From: Enterococcus villorum
GTDB taxonomy: Bacteria; Bacillota; Bacilli; Lactobacillales; Enterococcaceae
Direction: 5' to 3'
Length of the DNA: 64,000 nucleotides
NCBI RefSeq assembly: GCF_007990225.1
Contig: NZ_BJWF01000002.1
Location: forward strand, 62,001 to 126,000
Below the pieces are notes generated by a model, which had not been told where the DNA came from, ran no database searches, and saw only the letters and a list, made by a program, of their open reading frames with translations. The translations under genes and the position numbers were made by a program. Each line of letters starts with the position of its first letter. The first letter of the stretch is position 1. Below, in pieces: positions 38,220 through 46,325 of the stretch.

Positions 38220-39719
38220 TTGGCATACGTATTAGGAATTGATTTAGGAACGAGCTCATTGAAAGGACTTGTTTTTAAAGAAGATGGTGTACTAGTTGCT
38301 GAAGTAAGTGAAAATTATCCACTGGCAGCACCGAAAGCGGGGTATAGTGAGCAAGAGCCAAATGATTGGTTGAAAGCGACGGAAATCGTTTTGACGAAAT
38401 TGATTGAGAAACTTTCGGATTTGAAAAAAGATTTAGTTGGTATTAGTTTTTCAGGGCAAATGCACAGTCTGATCTTGCTTGATGAAAAAGATGAAGTGAT
38501 TCGCCCAGCGATTTTATGGAACGATGTTCGAACGACAAAGCAGTGTCAAAAAATTATGGCTACTTTAGGTGAAAAAATACTAGCTCAAACGAAAAACAAA
38601 GCGCTAGAAGGCTTCACGCTACCCAAAATCCTCTGGATACAGGAAAATGAACCAGAAAATTGGGAGAAAACAAAGAAAATAATGTTGCCAAAAGACTATC
38701 TTGCTTTTTGGATGACGGGAAATTATTCAACTGATTATTCTGATGCAGCGGGAACCCTGTTATTAGATGTCTCTCAGAAGAAATGGGCGAAAGAGATTCT
38801 TGATGAATTTCAAATTTCTGAAGATCTTTTGCCACCTATTTTTGAATCTACAGATAAAATAGGTGTTCTTTGTCCTTTGTTGCAAGAGACTTTCGGCTTT
38901 GAAAAGGAGATCCCGGTGTTTGCCGGCGGGGCAGATAATGCTTGTGCAGCATTAGGGGCTGGAATCATCAAAGAAGGAATCGGGATGCTTTCGATTGGTA
39001 CGAGTGGTGTATTCTTATCCTTTGAGCCATCTGCAAAAACGGAATATGCAGGCGAGCTGCATTTGTTCAATCATACATTGAAGGATAGCTATTATTCTAT
39101 GGGAGTAACTTTAGCAGCAGGAAATTCTCTAAACTGGTTTAAAGACACCTTTGCATCAGAAAGCAGTTTTTCCGAATTGCTGGAAGATATTCATGAAGTT
39201 GCTCCAGGAGCTAATGGACTGCTGTTTACGCCATATATCGTCGGTGAGCGGACGCCCCATACAGACAGTCAGATTCGTGGGAGTTTTATTGGGATTGATA
39301 CAAGCCATCAGCAGAAGCATTTCATTCGAGCTGTTTTAGAAGGAATTACGTTTTCTTTAAAAGACTCTCAAGTAATCATGGAAAAAACAACAGGTCGCTC
39401 CTTTAAAAAAATCATTTCTGTTGGTGGTGGGGCGAAAAATCCAGATTGGCTTCAAATACAGGCAGATGTTTTTGATACAATGGTTGTTACACTTTCTACA
39501 GAACAAGGACCTGGGATGGGCGCAGCGATGTTAGCAGCAATTGGAGCCGAATTGTTTAAAGATGCGAAAAGCTGTGCAGAAACCTTTGTCATTTATAATA
39601 AAGAAATTACCCCAGAACCAGAAAATGTAAAAAAATATCAAACAGTCTATCAAACCTATCGGAAAACTTACCAAAAGACAGCTGAATTATGTCATGAATT
39701 GGCAGAATGGAGGTTATGA
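38220..39719 (+). CDS. xylB: Xylulokinase
   Basis: XylB phosphorylates D-xylulose to xylulose-5-phosphate, which enters the pentose phosphate or phosphoketolase route. A FGGY-family kinase of about 499 aa with the ATP-phosphate loop GIDLGTSSLKG, the catalytic region SFSGQMHSL and ILWNDVRT, and GGGAKNPDWLQIQADVF near the C-terminus. The TTG at 38220 is preferred as start (MAYVLGIDLG): AAGGTCGTGA (38205-38214) pairs well with the 16S tail at good distance. The GTG at 38211 lies inside that site and adds only three residues. Last gene of the xyl operon. Confidence 0.94.
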   Translation: MAYVLGIDLGTSSLKGLVFKEDGVLVAEVSENYPLAAPKAGYSEQEPNDWLKATEIVLTKLIEKLSDLKKDLVGISFSGQMHSLILLDEKDEVIRPAILWNDVRTTKQCQKIMATLGEKILAQTKNKALEGFTLPKILWIQENEPENWEKTKKIMLPKDYLAFWMTGNYSTDYSDAAGTLLLDVSQKKWAKEILDEFQISEDLLPPIFESTDKIGVLCPLLQETFGFEKEIPVFAGGADNACAALGAGIIKEGIGMLSIGTSGVFLSFEPSAKTEYAGELHLFNHTLKDSYYSMGVTLAAGNSLNWFKDTFASESSFSELLEDIHEVAPGANGLLFTPYIVGERTPHTDSQIRGSFIGIDTSHQQKHFIRAVLEGITFSLKDSQVIMEKTTGRSFKKIISVGGGAKNPDWLQIQADVFDTMVVTLSTEQGPGMGAAMLAAIGAELFKDAKSCAETFVIYNKEITPEPENVKKYQTVYQTYRKTYQKTAELCHELAEWRL

Positions 39720-40007
39720 AGACATTTAATTTCAATAAATATTTTTAGAAATGAAAAAAATCAATCATAAAAAAATTGAGGCAATATTTTTCAAGTAGAA
39801 TAATAAAATCTTTATGGATAAAAAGATAGATTACTTTTATGAAAGTAAAAACTCTATTTAGCGTTTGAATCCCAAACTAGAATGTGCTTTTTTTAGTCGT
39901 AGTCATTTTCTAAATAATCTACAGACTGGATGATAGTTTAGATAAGTGACAAGTCTTCTAAAATAAATAGTTTTCTAAGATATTCTTTTATAAACAAAAA
40001 ATTACCG

Positions 40008-40041
40008 AAGTCTTCCTTTTCTTTCAGGAAGACTTAGAATT
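40008..40041 (+). terminator. Candidate terminator downstream of the xyl operon
   Basis: AAGTCTTCCT (40008-40017) pairs perfectly with AGGAAGACTT (40026-40035), followed by AGAATTTTTT. It is 290 nt past the xylB stop. Confidence 0.7.
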
Positions 40042-40420
40042 TTTTAAGCCAGTTTGCAACTCAATTCATTTTACATGCAAAATAGCTTGTTGTTCATCTT
40101 CTTGCATGAATGATTGACATTTTGTAACAAATTTCTCTCCTAGTGCCCGCTATAGCATAATTCCACTACACTTTTTCTTAACTTTTTGTCTAGTTTAATG
40201 TTTCATGTTTTAATCTCGGAATAATTGGTCTTGTAGAAAATAACCTCTTTTTTTTGGGGGAAGTTAAAAAATTTTAACAAAAAGGAACGATTCTTCTTTC
40301 ATCAGATGTCAAATCAAAGCAATAATTGGAGTTGCTCTTTTTATGTTGTATCAGAAAGTAGTTGCGTTCTCGGTTTTTTGTTTCCTCTTTTGTTTTGTGC
40401 TTTTTCTTTTTTTTGAATTA

Positions 40421-40429
40421 TGGTATGAT
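40421..40429 (+). promoter_or_regulatory. Extended -10 promoter of clpX
   Basis: TGGTATGAT at 40421-40429 is an extended -10 about 65 nt before the clpX start; the -35 region is only a T run. Confidence 0.5.
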
Positions 40430-40494
40430 AGTGAAAGACTGTAAAGTCTGTGATAGTTTCTTGCAGTAACCATGCAAGTTAAGGGGTGAAGACC

Positions 40495-41745
40495 ATGTAT
40501 GATAATCCAAGCGGCAATGAGACCGTACGTTGTTCTTTTTGTGGGAAAACGCAAGAGGAAGTAAAAAAAATTGTAGCTGGTCCGGGGGTCTACATCTGTA
40601 ATGAATGTATTGACCTATGCAAAGAAATCATTGATGAAGAATTTTATGAAGAAACGGTACGTGAATTTACAGAAGTACCAAAACCTTTAGAGATTTTGGA
40701 AGTCTTGAACGATTATGTCATTGGACAAGATCGTGCGAAGCGCTCATTAGCTGTAGCTGTGTATAATCACTACAAGCGGGTGAATCAACAAGCACAAGAA
40801 GACACGGATGAGGTTGAATTACAAAAAAGTAATATCTGTTTAATTGGTCCAACGGGATCAGGTAAGACATTTCTAGCACAAACTTTAGCTAAAACATTAA
40901 ATGTGCCATTTGCAATTGCAGATGCAACGAGTTTGACAGAAGCGGGTTACGTAGGAGAAGATGTTGAAAATATTTTATTGAAACTATTACAGTCTGCTGA
41001 TTACAATGTAGAGCGAGCAGAAAAAGGGATCATTTATATTGATGAAATCGATAAAATCGCACGTAAAAGCGAGAATGTTTCTATTACCCGTGATGTATCA
41101 GGCGAAGGTGTGCAACAAGCGCTACTGAAAATTTTAGAAGGAACAATAGCTAGTGTACCGCCACAAGGTGGACGGAAACATCCGCATCAAGAATTTATAC
41201 AAATCGATACCACGAATGTATTATTCATTGTTGGTGGGGCATTTGATGGAATTGAAACCATTGTGAAAAATCGTTTGGGCGAAAAGACTATTGGTTTTGG
41301 TACACAAAATCAAAAATTAGCAGATGGTGAAAGTGTGATGCAACAAATCATTCCAGAAGATTTGTTGAAGTTTGGATTAATCCCAGAATTTATTGGACGC
41401 TTACCAGTGATGGCTGCTTTAGAAAAATTAACGGCAGAAGATCTTGTTCGTATTTTGACTGAACCGAAGAATGCATTAGTGAAACAATACAAAAAGCTAC
41501 TTTCTTTGGACAATACAGAATTAGAATTTGAACCAGATGCCTTAACAGCGATTGCGGAAAAAGCAATTGATCGAAATACTGGAGCGCGTGGGTTACGTTC
41601 AATTATTGAAGAGATCATGATGGATGTCATGTTTGATATTCCTTCAGATGAAAAAATTGAAAAAGTAATCATCACGAAAGAAGCGGCTGAGCTTACTGGT
41701 AAGCCAACGATTGTTTATAAAGATTCTGAGAAAAAAGCTGGATAG
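40495..41745 (+). CDS. clpX: ClpX, ATPase subunit of ClpXP protease
   Basis: ClpX unfolds substrates and feeds them to ClpP. The 416-aa protein has the N-terminal zinc-binding domain with Cys13, Cys16, Cys35 and Cys38, Walker A GPTGSGKT (118-125), Walker B IIYIDEID (near 180-186), and GARGLRSI in the C-terminal AAA+ subdomain. AAGGGGTGA (40481-40489) lies just before ATG 40495; an in-frame GTG at 40486 is inside that site. It usually follows tig directly, but here the xylose module lies between them. Confidence 0.98.
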   Translation: MYDNPSGNETVRCSFCGKTQEEVKKIVAGPGVYICNECIDLCKEIIDEEFYEETVREFTEVPKPLEILEVLNDYVIGQDRAKRSLAVAVYNHYKRVNQQAQEDTDEVELQKSNICLIGPTGSGKTFLAQTLAKTLNVPFAIADATSLTEAGYVGEDVENILLKLLQSADYNVERAEKGIIYIDEIDKIARKSENVSITRDVSGEGVQQALLKILEGTIASVPPQGGRKHPHQEFIQIDTTNVLFIVGGAFDGIETIVKNRLGEKTIGFGTQNQKLADGESVMQQIIPEDLLKFGLIPEFIGRLPVMAALEKLTAEDLVRILTEPKNALVKQYKKLLSLDNTELEFEPDALTAIAEKAIDRNTGARGLRSIIEEIMMDVMFDIPSDEKIEKVIITKEAAELTGKPTIVYKDSEKKAG

Positions 41746-41754
41746 AGACTAGAA

Positions 41755-42060
41755 AGCTGTCGTGAAAGTTAGCTATTGCTTTTGCGTCAGCTTTTGTTTG
41801 TTAGTTTCACTGATCAGCATTTTTTGTAAACAAAACGGACGAGCTAACTCCTCAATATTAAGTTCGAATAAATGAAAAGCCAAACACCTTTTGTTTATTG
41901 GTCGTTAATACCCAAAGGAAACAGTTCTTAACCCCTTTTTGATAGACGGTGTTCGAAGAGCTACCCCTCAGCACTAAGTCCAAATCTTACAAAACATGAA
42001 AAGCTGTTTCGAAAGATTTTGCCTTACTGATCGGGGCAAACCGCTCTTCTCACAACCTTT
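41755..42060 (+). repeat. Intergenic repeat, copy 2
   Basis: Fills nearly the whole 330-nt gap between clpX and engB. It contains AAAACATGAAAAGCTGTTT (41991-42009), GGTGTTCGAAGAGC (41948-41961) and the right end GCTCTTCTCACAACCTTT (42043-42060), all matched in the other copies. The left edge TGTCGTGAAAG (41758-41768) resembles the reverse complement of the right edge, so the element has imperfect inverted ends. The upstream half (41830-41890) looks like a second, more degenerate unit. Confidence 0.65.
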
Positions 42061-42075
42061 TTTAGGAGAGATTTT

Positions 42076-42663
42076 ATGAAAGTACATCATGCAGAAATCG
42101 TTATTAGTGCGGTTGCACCTAAGCAATATCCTGAATCTAATTTGCCTGAGATTGCCTTAGCTGGGCGTTCGAATGTAGGGAAGTCCTCATTTATTAACAC
42201 ATTAATTGATCGCAAAAATTTGGCTCGTATTTCGGGTAAACCTGGTAAAACTCAAACATTAAATTTTTATTTGATTGAAAATGCTTTACATTTTGTCGAT
42301 GTTCCAGGTTATGGATACGCCAAAGTATCGAAAACGGAACGAGCAAAATGGGGGAAAATGATTGAAACCTATATTACTACCAGAGAACAATTACGTGCCG
42401 TAGTCTCATTAGTTGATCTGAGACATGAACCCTCCCAAGAAGATATCCAAATGTATGAATTTTTGAAATACTATGATATTCCTGTTATCGTGGTGGCGAC
42501 CAAAGCAGATAAAATTCCGAGAGGTAAATGGAACAAACATGAAAGTGTCATAAAAAAAGCTTTAAACTTTGACAATAATGATCAATTTATTTTGTTTTCT
42601 TCCGTAACTAAACAAGGAAAAGAAGAAGCTTGGCAGGCGATTGAAACAGCGATTGCCGAATAA
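42076..42663 (+). CDS. engB: Ribosome biogenesis GTPase EngB (YsxC)
   Basis: An essential TRAFAC GTPase that helps 50S subunit assembly. The 195-aa protein shows G1 GRSNVGKS (30-37), G3 DVPGYGYAK, and G4 TKAD. Start ATG 42076 follows TAGGAGAG. Length is typical. It usually follows clpX, as here. A repeat element occupies the gap and ends 15 nt before the start. Confidence 0.97.
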   Translation: MKVHHAEIVISAVAPKQYPESNLPEIALAGRSNVGKSSFINTLIDRKNLARISGKPGKTQTLNFYLIENALHFVDVPGYGYAKVSKTERAKWGKMIETYITTREQLRAVVSLVDLRHEPSQEDIQMYEFLKYYDIPVIVVATKADKIPRGKWNKHESVIKKALNFDNNDQFILFSSVTKQGKEEAWQAIETAIAE

Positions 42664-42726
42664 AAAAACTTGTAGTCATACACGTTTTCCAATGAAGGAA
42701 AACGTTGTATGACTACAAGTTTTTTA
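42664..42726. terminator. Strong bidirectional terminator after engB
   Basis: AAAAACTTGTAGTCATACA and GTTTTCC pair with GGAAAAC and TGTATGACTACAAGTTTTT, an approximately 28-bp stem with a small internal mismatch. It also ends the convergent 49-aa gene. Confidence 0.93.
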
Positions 42727-42873
42727 TTTTTTCGTTTGTTCTTTTTTTTGCTCTTTTTTTGGATTTAAGAAACGATCAATTTCTTCTTTAGAAGCTACTG
42801 TTTTTTCTGGATCAACGGCAAAGGATTCAAATAATTTATCAAGATTATCTGTACGTTCAAATTTAAGTCCCAT
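42724..42873 (-). CDS. Small SPJ_0845-like protein, 49 aa
   Basis: A short minus-strand gene with ATG complementary to 42871-42873 and AGAGGTG about 5 nt upstream. The product starts MGLKFERTDNLDKLFESF and ends in a Lys/Gln/Glu-rich tail (KKEQKKEQTKK). It resembles the small conserved proteins annotated SPJ_0845 family in streptococci and enterococci; the function is unknown. Soluble, highly charged. The stop overlaps the T run of the shared terminator with engB. Confidence 0.8.
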   Translation of the reverse strand: MGLKFERTDNLDKLFESFAVDPEKTVASKEEIDRFLNPKKEQKKEQTKK

Positions 42874-43011
42874 AGTGTTCACCTCTTTAGGTTATTTATT
42901 TCTTATTTTAACACGGAATAGAAAAAAAATCGGTGAAGTCGTTAAATTTTAGTTTTTTTTATATTCAGTTATAATTTAATTATAAAATAATTTGAAAGTG
43001 GTGAGAGAAGA

Positions 43012-44337
43012 ATGGGAGAGGACAAATTGTTTATAACAATGCAACTCACGAATTTAAGTAAAATTCAAAGAGAACGTGAAATAAGGGATTGGTTGTTCTT
43101 TATTCGAATGATATTTAAACCATCATTCTTCCAATCTTCTCATCAAGAGATGAAGATGTTTGATTTGAAAAAAGATACATTTTTATCATTGCAAGAAAAT
43201 CAATTTCCATTTGGTTGGTTAATTATTGGTGATGATCAGAATAAATGTAGTTTTCATTTTGATGGTCAACAACTAATTATAAAAAATATTTTGAAGAAGG
43301 AAAATTTTTGGCAGAATGAGACCATAATTAGAGATTACATTCAAATGAAAATGGTTCATCATGGGGTATTTGCTTATTTGAGATCTTACAATGAATACAT
43401 TTATCACAATACAAAACAAATCAATGAACGGTTAACGTTTGAAACAAAAGAGCAAATTGAACATTTACCAAAGATGAAAGAAAAATCAGGAGAGATAGTG
43501 GTAGATTGTAATCAATTTCCTGGCTATGATTTGTCTCATGAAGGATTGTGCTTTACCTCTTGTTGGGAAATGTATTACAGTCCATATTATTACCGAATGA
43601 TTCCTAAGCAAGTTTTTTTAGATGTTCAACAAGTTGAATATGTAAAAGAATATGAGAATGGAATCATTGGTATTCAAATCTATCGAAACCCCTTTAAATG
43701 GCGAGAAGAAGTCAATCTTCAATTTCAATCCTATTATCGAGATCAGCTAGGTTTTGATCATCTTGCCTGGGATAATGGTATAGGAATTTTAAAAGCACCG
43801 TTTATTGAATATGCATATACAGATCAAAGCATTCAATCGGTTCAATACCAAAATAAGCAAATGCAACCGACACAAAAGAAAAATGCTACTTTTTTTGTTA
43901 CTCGTAGTTATAATTTTGTCAAAGATGAGTATCGAGAAAAAAGGGTAAGTGGCAAATTGAATACACAAGCTTATTTTCCTTGGGTAGATGAACAGAGAGC
44001 GCAAATGATGTTTTACAAAGTGATTGATCCGAGAGTATCTTTAGATAATGGTATTAAAGCCTATTGTTACTATATAAGAGAATATTTAGAGGTAGCAGTT
44101 GAAGACGAAAAATACCAAGAATATCTAGTCACTTTACGTCTTTACGTACCAACCGAAAATTTAACGCAATTACCAATAAATGAAATTAGAGATCAATTAC
44201 CAGATATCAAATTTAAACGATTTAGAAAAAGACGCGGGCGGATTAGTTTTGACGTAAAAAAAGGGGATAATCACCTGAGAGTAGAAATTTATGATTATCC
44301 GAAATTGAATAAATTTGCAACATTACAAAAAGTATGA
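43012..44337 (+). CDS. Unrecognised 441-aa protein
   Basis: I do not recognise this family. It is a soluble 441-aa protein, rich in Tyr, Phe and Gln, with no signal peptide, membrane segment or known catalytic motif. The predicted character is mixed beta-rich with several short amphipathic strands (FHFDGQQLIIKNIL; GIIGIQIYRNPFKW). The C-terminus is basic (FKRFRKRRGRISFDV). GTGGTGAGAG lies upstream of ATG 43012. A 51-aa membrane protein gene follows after 9 nt with its ribosome site at the end of this gene, so the two are probably co-expressed. Codon use does not stand out from its neighbours. Confidence 0.8.
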   Translation: MGEDKLFITMQLTNLSKIQREREIRDWLFFIRMIFKPSFFQSSHQEMKMFDLKKDTFLSLQENQFPFGWLIIGDDQNKCSFHFDGQQLIIKNILKKENFWQNETIIRDYIQMKMVHHGVFAYLRSYNEYIYHNTKQINERLTFETKEQIEHLPKMKEKSGEIVVDCNQFPGYDLSHEGLCFTSCWEMYYSPYYYRMIPKQVFLDVQQVEYVKEYENGIIGIQIYRNPFKWREEVNLQFQSYYRDQLGFDHLAWDNGIGILKAPFIEYAYTDQSIQSVQYQNKQMQPTQKKNATFFVTRSYNFVKDEYREKRVSGKLNTQAYFPWVDEQRAQMMFYKVIDPRVSLDNGIKAYCYYIREYLEVAVEDEKYQEYLVTLRLYVPTENLTQLPINEIRDQLPDIKFKRFRKRRGRISFDVKKGDNHLRVEIYDYPKLNKFATLQKV

Positions 44338-44346
44338 GGTGATAAA

Positions 44347-44502
44347 ATGGATAAACACTTATATTATCGTGTCATGATGCCAACTGCGATCGTCGCTTTT
44401 CTGATGTTCTTTATTCCTAATCTACCATTACGTTCTATCTTTGGATTTTTAATTATCTTTATTGGTTTAGGAAGATATGGTTATTTACTTTATAAGAAAT
44501 AA
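44347..44502 (+). CDS. Small two-helix membrane protein, 51 aa
   Basis: ATG 44347 has GAGGTGA (44336-44342) overlapping the stop region of the upstream gene, so translation is probably coupled. The product has two hydrophobic helices (about residues 12-25 and 30-42) separated by NLPLRS, and ends YLLYKK. No family is recognised. A terminator follows within 20 nt, so it closes a two-gene unit with the 441-aa protein. Confidence 0.75.
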   Translation: MDKHLYYRVMMPTAIVAFLMFFIPNLPLRSIFGFLIIFIGLGRYGYLLYKK

Positions 44503-44519
44503 ACAAAAAATGAGCTGAC

Positions 44520-44551
44520 GTCTTTGCTTTTTCATAGCAAAGACTTTTTTT
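44520..44551 (+). terminator. Rho-independent terminator
   Basis: GTCTTTGCT (44520-44528) pairs with AGCAAAGAC (44536-44544), followed by seven T. Confidence 0.9.
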
Positions 44552-44576
44552 GACTGTTTTAGAATGTAATTGACTG

Positions 44577-44591
44577 AAAATGAATGATTTT
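44577..44591. promoter_or_regulatory. Possible operator upstream of fruR
   Basis: AAAAT-GAATG-ATTTT is a small palindrome 54 nt before the fruR start, in a promoter region where I see no strong -35/-10 pair. It could be a FruR site; weak. Confidence 0.25.
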
Positions 44592-44644
44592 TGTTGCTAA
44601 ATTAAAAATAATATGCTAACATTCGGTGTGAGGTGATCGTGGAA

Positions 44645-45397
44645 ATGCTTACAGAAGAACGCAGAGAAAAAATATTGCATTTATTAGACCAACAAAAAAT
44701 TGTGAAATCCCAAGATTTAGTCACCCAATTAAATGCTTCTGAATCAACGATTAGAAGAGATTTACAGGAATTAGAAAATGAAGGCCTATTAGAAAGAATT
44801 CATGGCGGGGCTAAAAAAGGACAATTATTAGGCTTTGAACCAAATATGTCTGAAAAAACGATCAAAAACGTTCAAGAAAAACAAACTATCGCTCAACTAG
44901 CTGCGATGCTAATCAACGAAGATGAAGTTATTTACTTAGATGCTGGTTCCACAACATTGGAGATGATTCCCTTTTTACAAGATAAAAAGGTCACTATCGT
45001 CACTAATTCAGTGAAACATGCTGCAAAATTGGTTGATTTACAACTTCCTACCATTATTTTAGGTGGTCAAGTAAAAATATCTACAAATGCTGTTCTGGGC
45101 TCAAATACGATAGATCAATTAAAAAATTTCCATTTTAATAAGGCGTTTATGGGAATGAACGGGGCGGATTTAAATCATGGATTTACCACACCTGATCCTG
45201 AAGAAGCAGCTATAAAAAGATTGGCAATGGCAAACGCAGAAGAAAGTTTTGTGTTAATTGATCATTCAAAGTTTAATCAGTTGAGCTTTACCTCTGTTGC
45301 TCCTTTATCAGCAGCTACGATCGTAACCGAACGTTGTCCAATGGAATTTGTCGCAGACTATCGTGAGCGGACAACAATTAAGGAGGCAATACAATGA
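44645..45397 (+). CDS. fruR: DeoR-family fructose operon repressor
   Basis: A 250-aa DeoR-type regulator: N-terminal winged HTH (MLTEERREKILHLLD, then SESTIRRDLQELE) and a C-terminal sugar-phosphate sensor domain (YLDAGSTTLEM, GFTTPDPEEA). It should respond to fructose-1-phosphate and control fruRKA. The ATG at 44645 is chosen because AGGTGATC (44631-44638) lies about 6 nt upstream; in-frame GTG codons at 44633 and 44639 overlap that site. The stop overlaps the fruK start as ATGA. Confidence 0.93.
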   Translation: MLTEERREKILHLLDQQKIVKSQDLVTQLNASESTIRRDLQELENEGLLERIHGGAKKGQLLGFEPNMSEKTIKNVQEKQTIAQLAAMLINEDEVIYLDAGSTTLEMIPFLQDKKVTIVTNSVKHAAKLVDLQLPTIILGGQVKISTNAVLGSNTIDQLKNFHFNKAFMGMNGADLNHGFTTPDPEEAAIKRLAMANAEESFVLIDHSKFNQLSFTSVAPLSAATIVTERCPMEFVADYRERTTIKEAIQ

Positions 45398-46308
45398 TTT
45401 ATACTATCACGTTAAACCCATCGATTGACTTTATCGTACGAGTTGATGGGTTAAAAATCGGTCATTTGAACCGAATGAAGGAAGATTTTAAATTACCAGG
45501 TGGAAAAGGCATTAACGTTTCTCGGATTTTAAAAAGAATTGATTCAAATTCAACTGCACTTGGTTTTTTAGGAGGATTTACAGGGAACTTTATTTCCGAT
45601 TGGCTAAAAAATGAAGCGATCTCTACCTCTTTTACAACGGTACAATCAGACACTAGAATAAATATCAAATTAAAATCAGATACTGAAACTGAAATTAATG
45701 GATTAGGCCCACTGATTTCAGAAGAAGAAATCGATGAATTAAAACGTGCGCTAAGTGTTGTTGAAAAAGGCGACATCGTTGTTTTATCTGGTAGTGCACC
45801 AGCTAGTTTAAGAAAAGGATTTTACCAAGAGTTAATTGACATTATTCGTGAAAAAGACGCAGATTTTGTTATTGATACCACAGGTGAGGATCTTAAGAAT
45901 GCCCTTGAGAAAAATCCATTATTGATTAAACCGAATAATCATGAACTGGCAGAATTATACCAAACACAATTTCATGATGTAGAAGACATTCTTCCTTATG
46001 GGGAAAAATTGTTAGCTGAAGGAGCACAAAATGTCTTGATTTCAATGGCGGGAGATGGTGCGCTACTGTTTACTAAAGAAGGGGCTTATCAATCCAATGT
46101 GTTAGTTCGTCCGTTGAAAAATTCCGTTGGTGCTGGGGATTCGATGATTGCTGGATTTATTGGCTCTTACAGTAAAAAACAGGACCCAATTGAAGCCTTT
46201 AAATGGGGCGTAGCTTGTGGAAGTGCCACAGCATTTTCTGATGATTTAGCTTCCAGAGCATTGATTGATGAATTATTACCAGAAGTTGAAATTACAAAAA
46301 TAGATTAA
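45394..46308 (+). CDS. fruK: 1-phosphofructokinase
   Basis: A PfkB-family kinase, 304 aa, that phosphorylates fructose-1-phosphate to fructose-1,6-bisphosphate. The N-terminal sugar region is IYTITLNPSIDFIV with GGKGINVSR, and the catalytic loop GAGDS is at residues 246-250. AAGGAGG lies before ATG 45394. Located between fruR and fruA, which fixes the substrate as the product of the fructose PTS rather than tagatose-6-phosphate. Confidence 0.95.
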   Translation: MIYTITLNPSIDFIVRVDGLKIGHLNRMKEDFKLPGGKGINVSRILKRIDSNSTALGFLGGFTGNFISDWLKNEAISTSFTTVQSDTRINIKLKSDTETEINGLGPLISEEEIDELKRALSVVEKGDIVVLSGSAPASLRKGFYQELIDIIREKDADFVIDTTGEDLKNALEKNPLLIKPNNHELAELYQTQFHDVEDILPYGEKLLAEGAQNVLISMAGDGALLFTKEGAYQSNVLVRPLKNSVGAGDSMIAGFIGSYSKKQDPIEAFKWGVACGSATAFSDDLASRALIDELLPEVEITKID

Positions 46309-46325
46309 TTTTCAGGAGGGTTACC

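Larger units (their letters stand above)
39720..40494. other. 775-nt gene-free stretch between xylB and clpX
   Basis: No gene is supported here. Contents: a candidate terminator at 40008-40041, a weak hairpin with T run near 40318-40341 (AGCAA/TTGCT), and the clpX extended -10 at 40421-40429. The sequence is very AT-rich. It forms the right edge of the xylose module. Confidence 0.6.

Noticed and set aside
39720-40494. Possible small RNA or small gene between xylB and clpX
   Set aside because: No ribosome site with a sensible frame and no clear promoter-terminator pair enclosing a transcript; only isolated hairpins.
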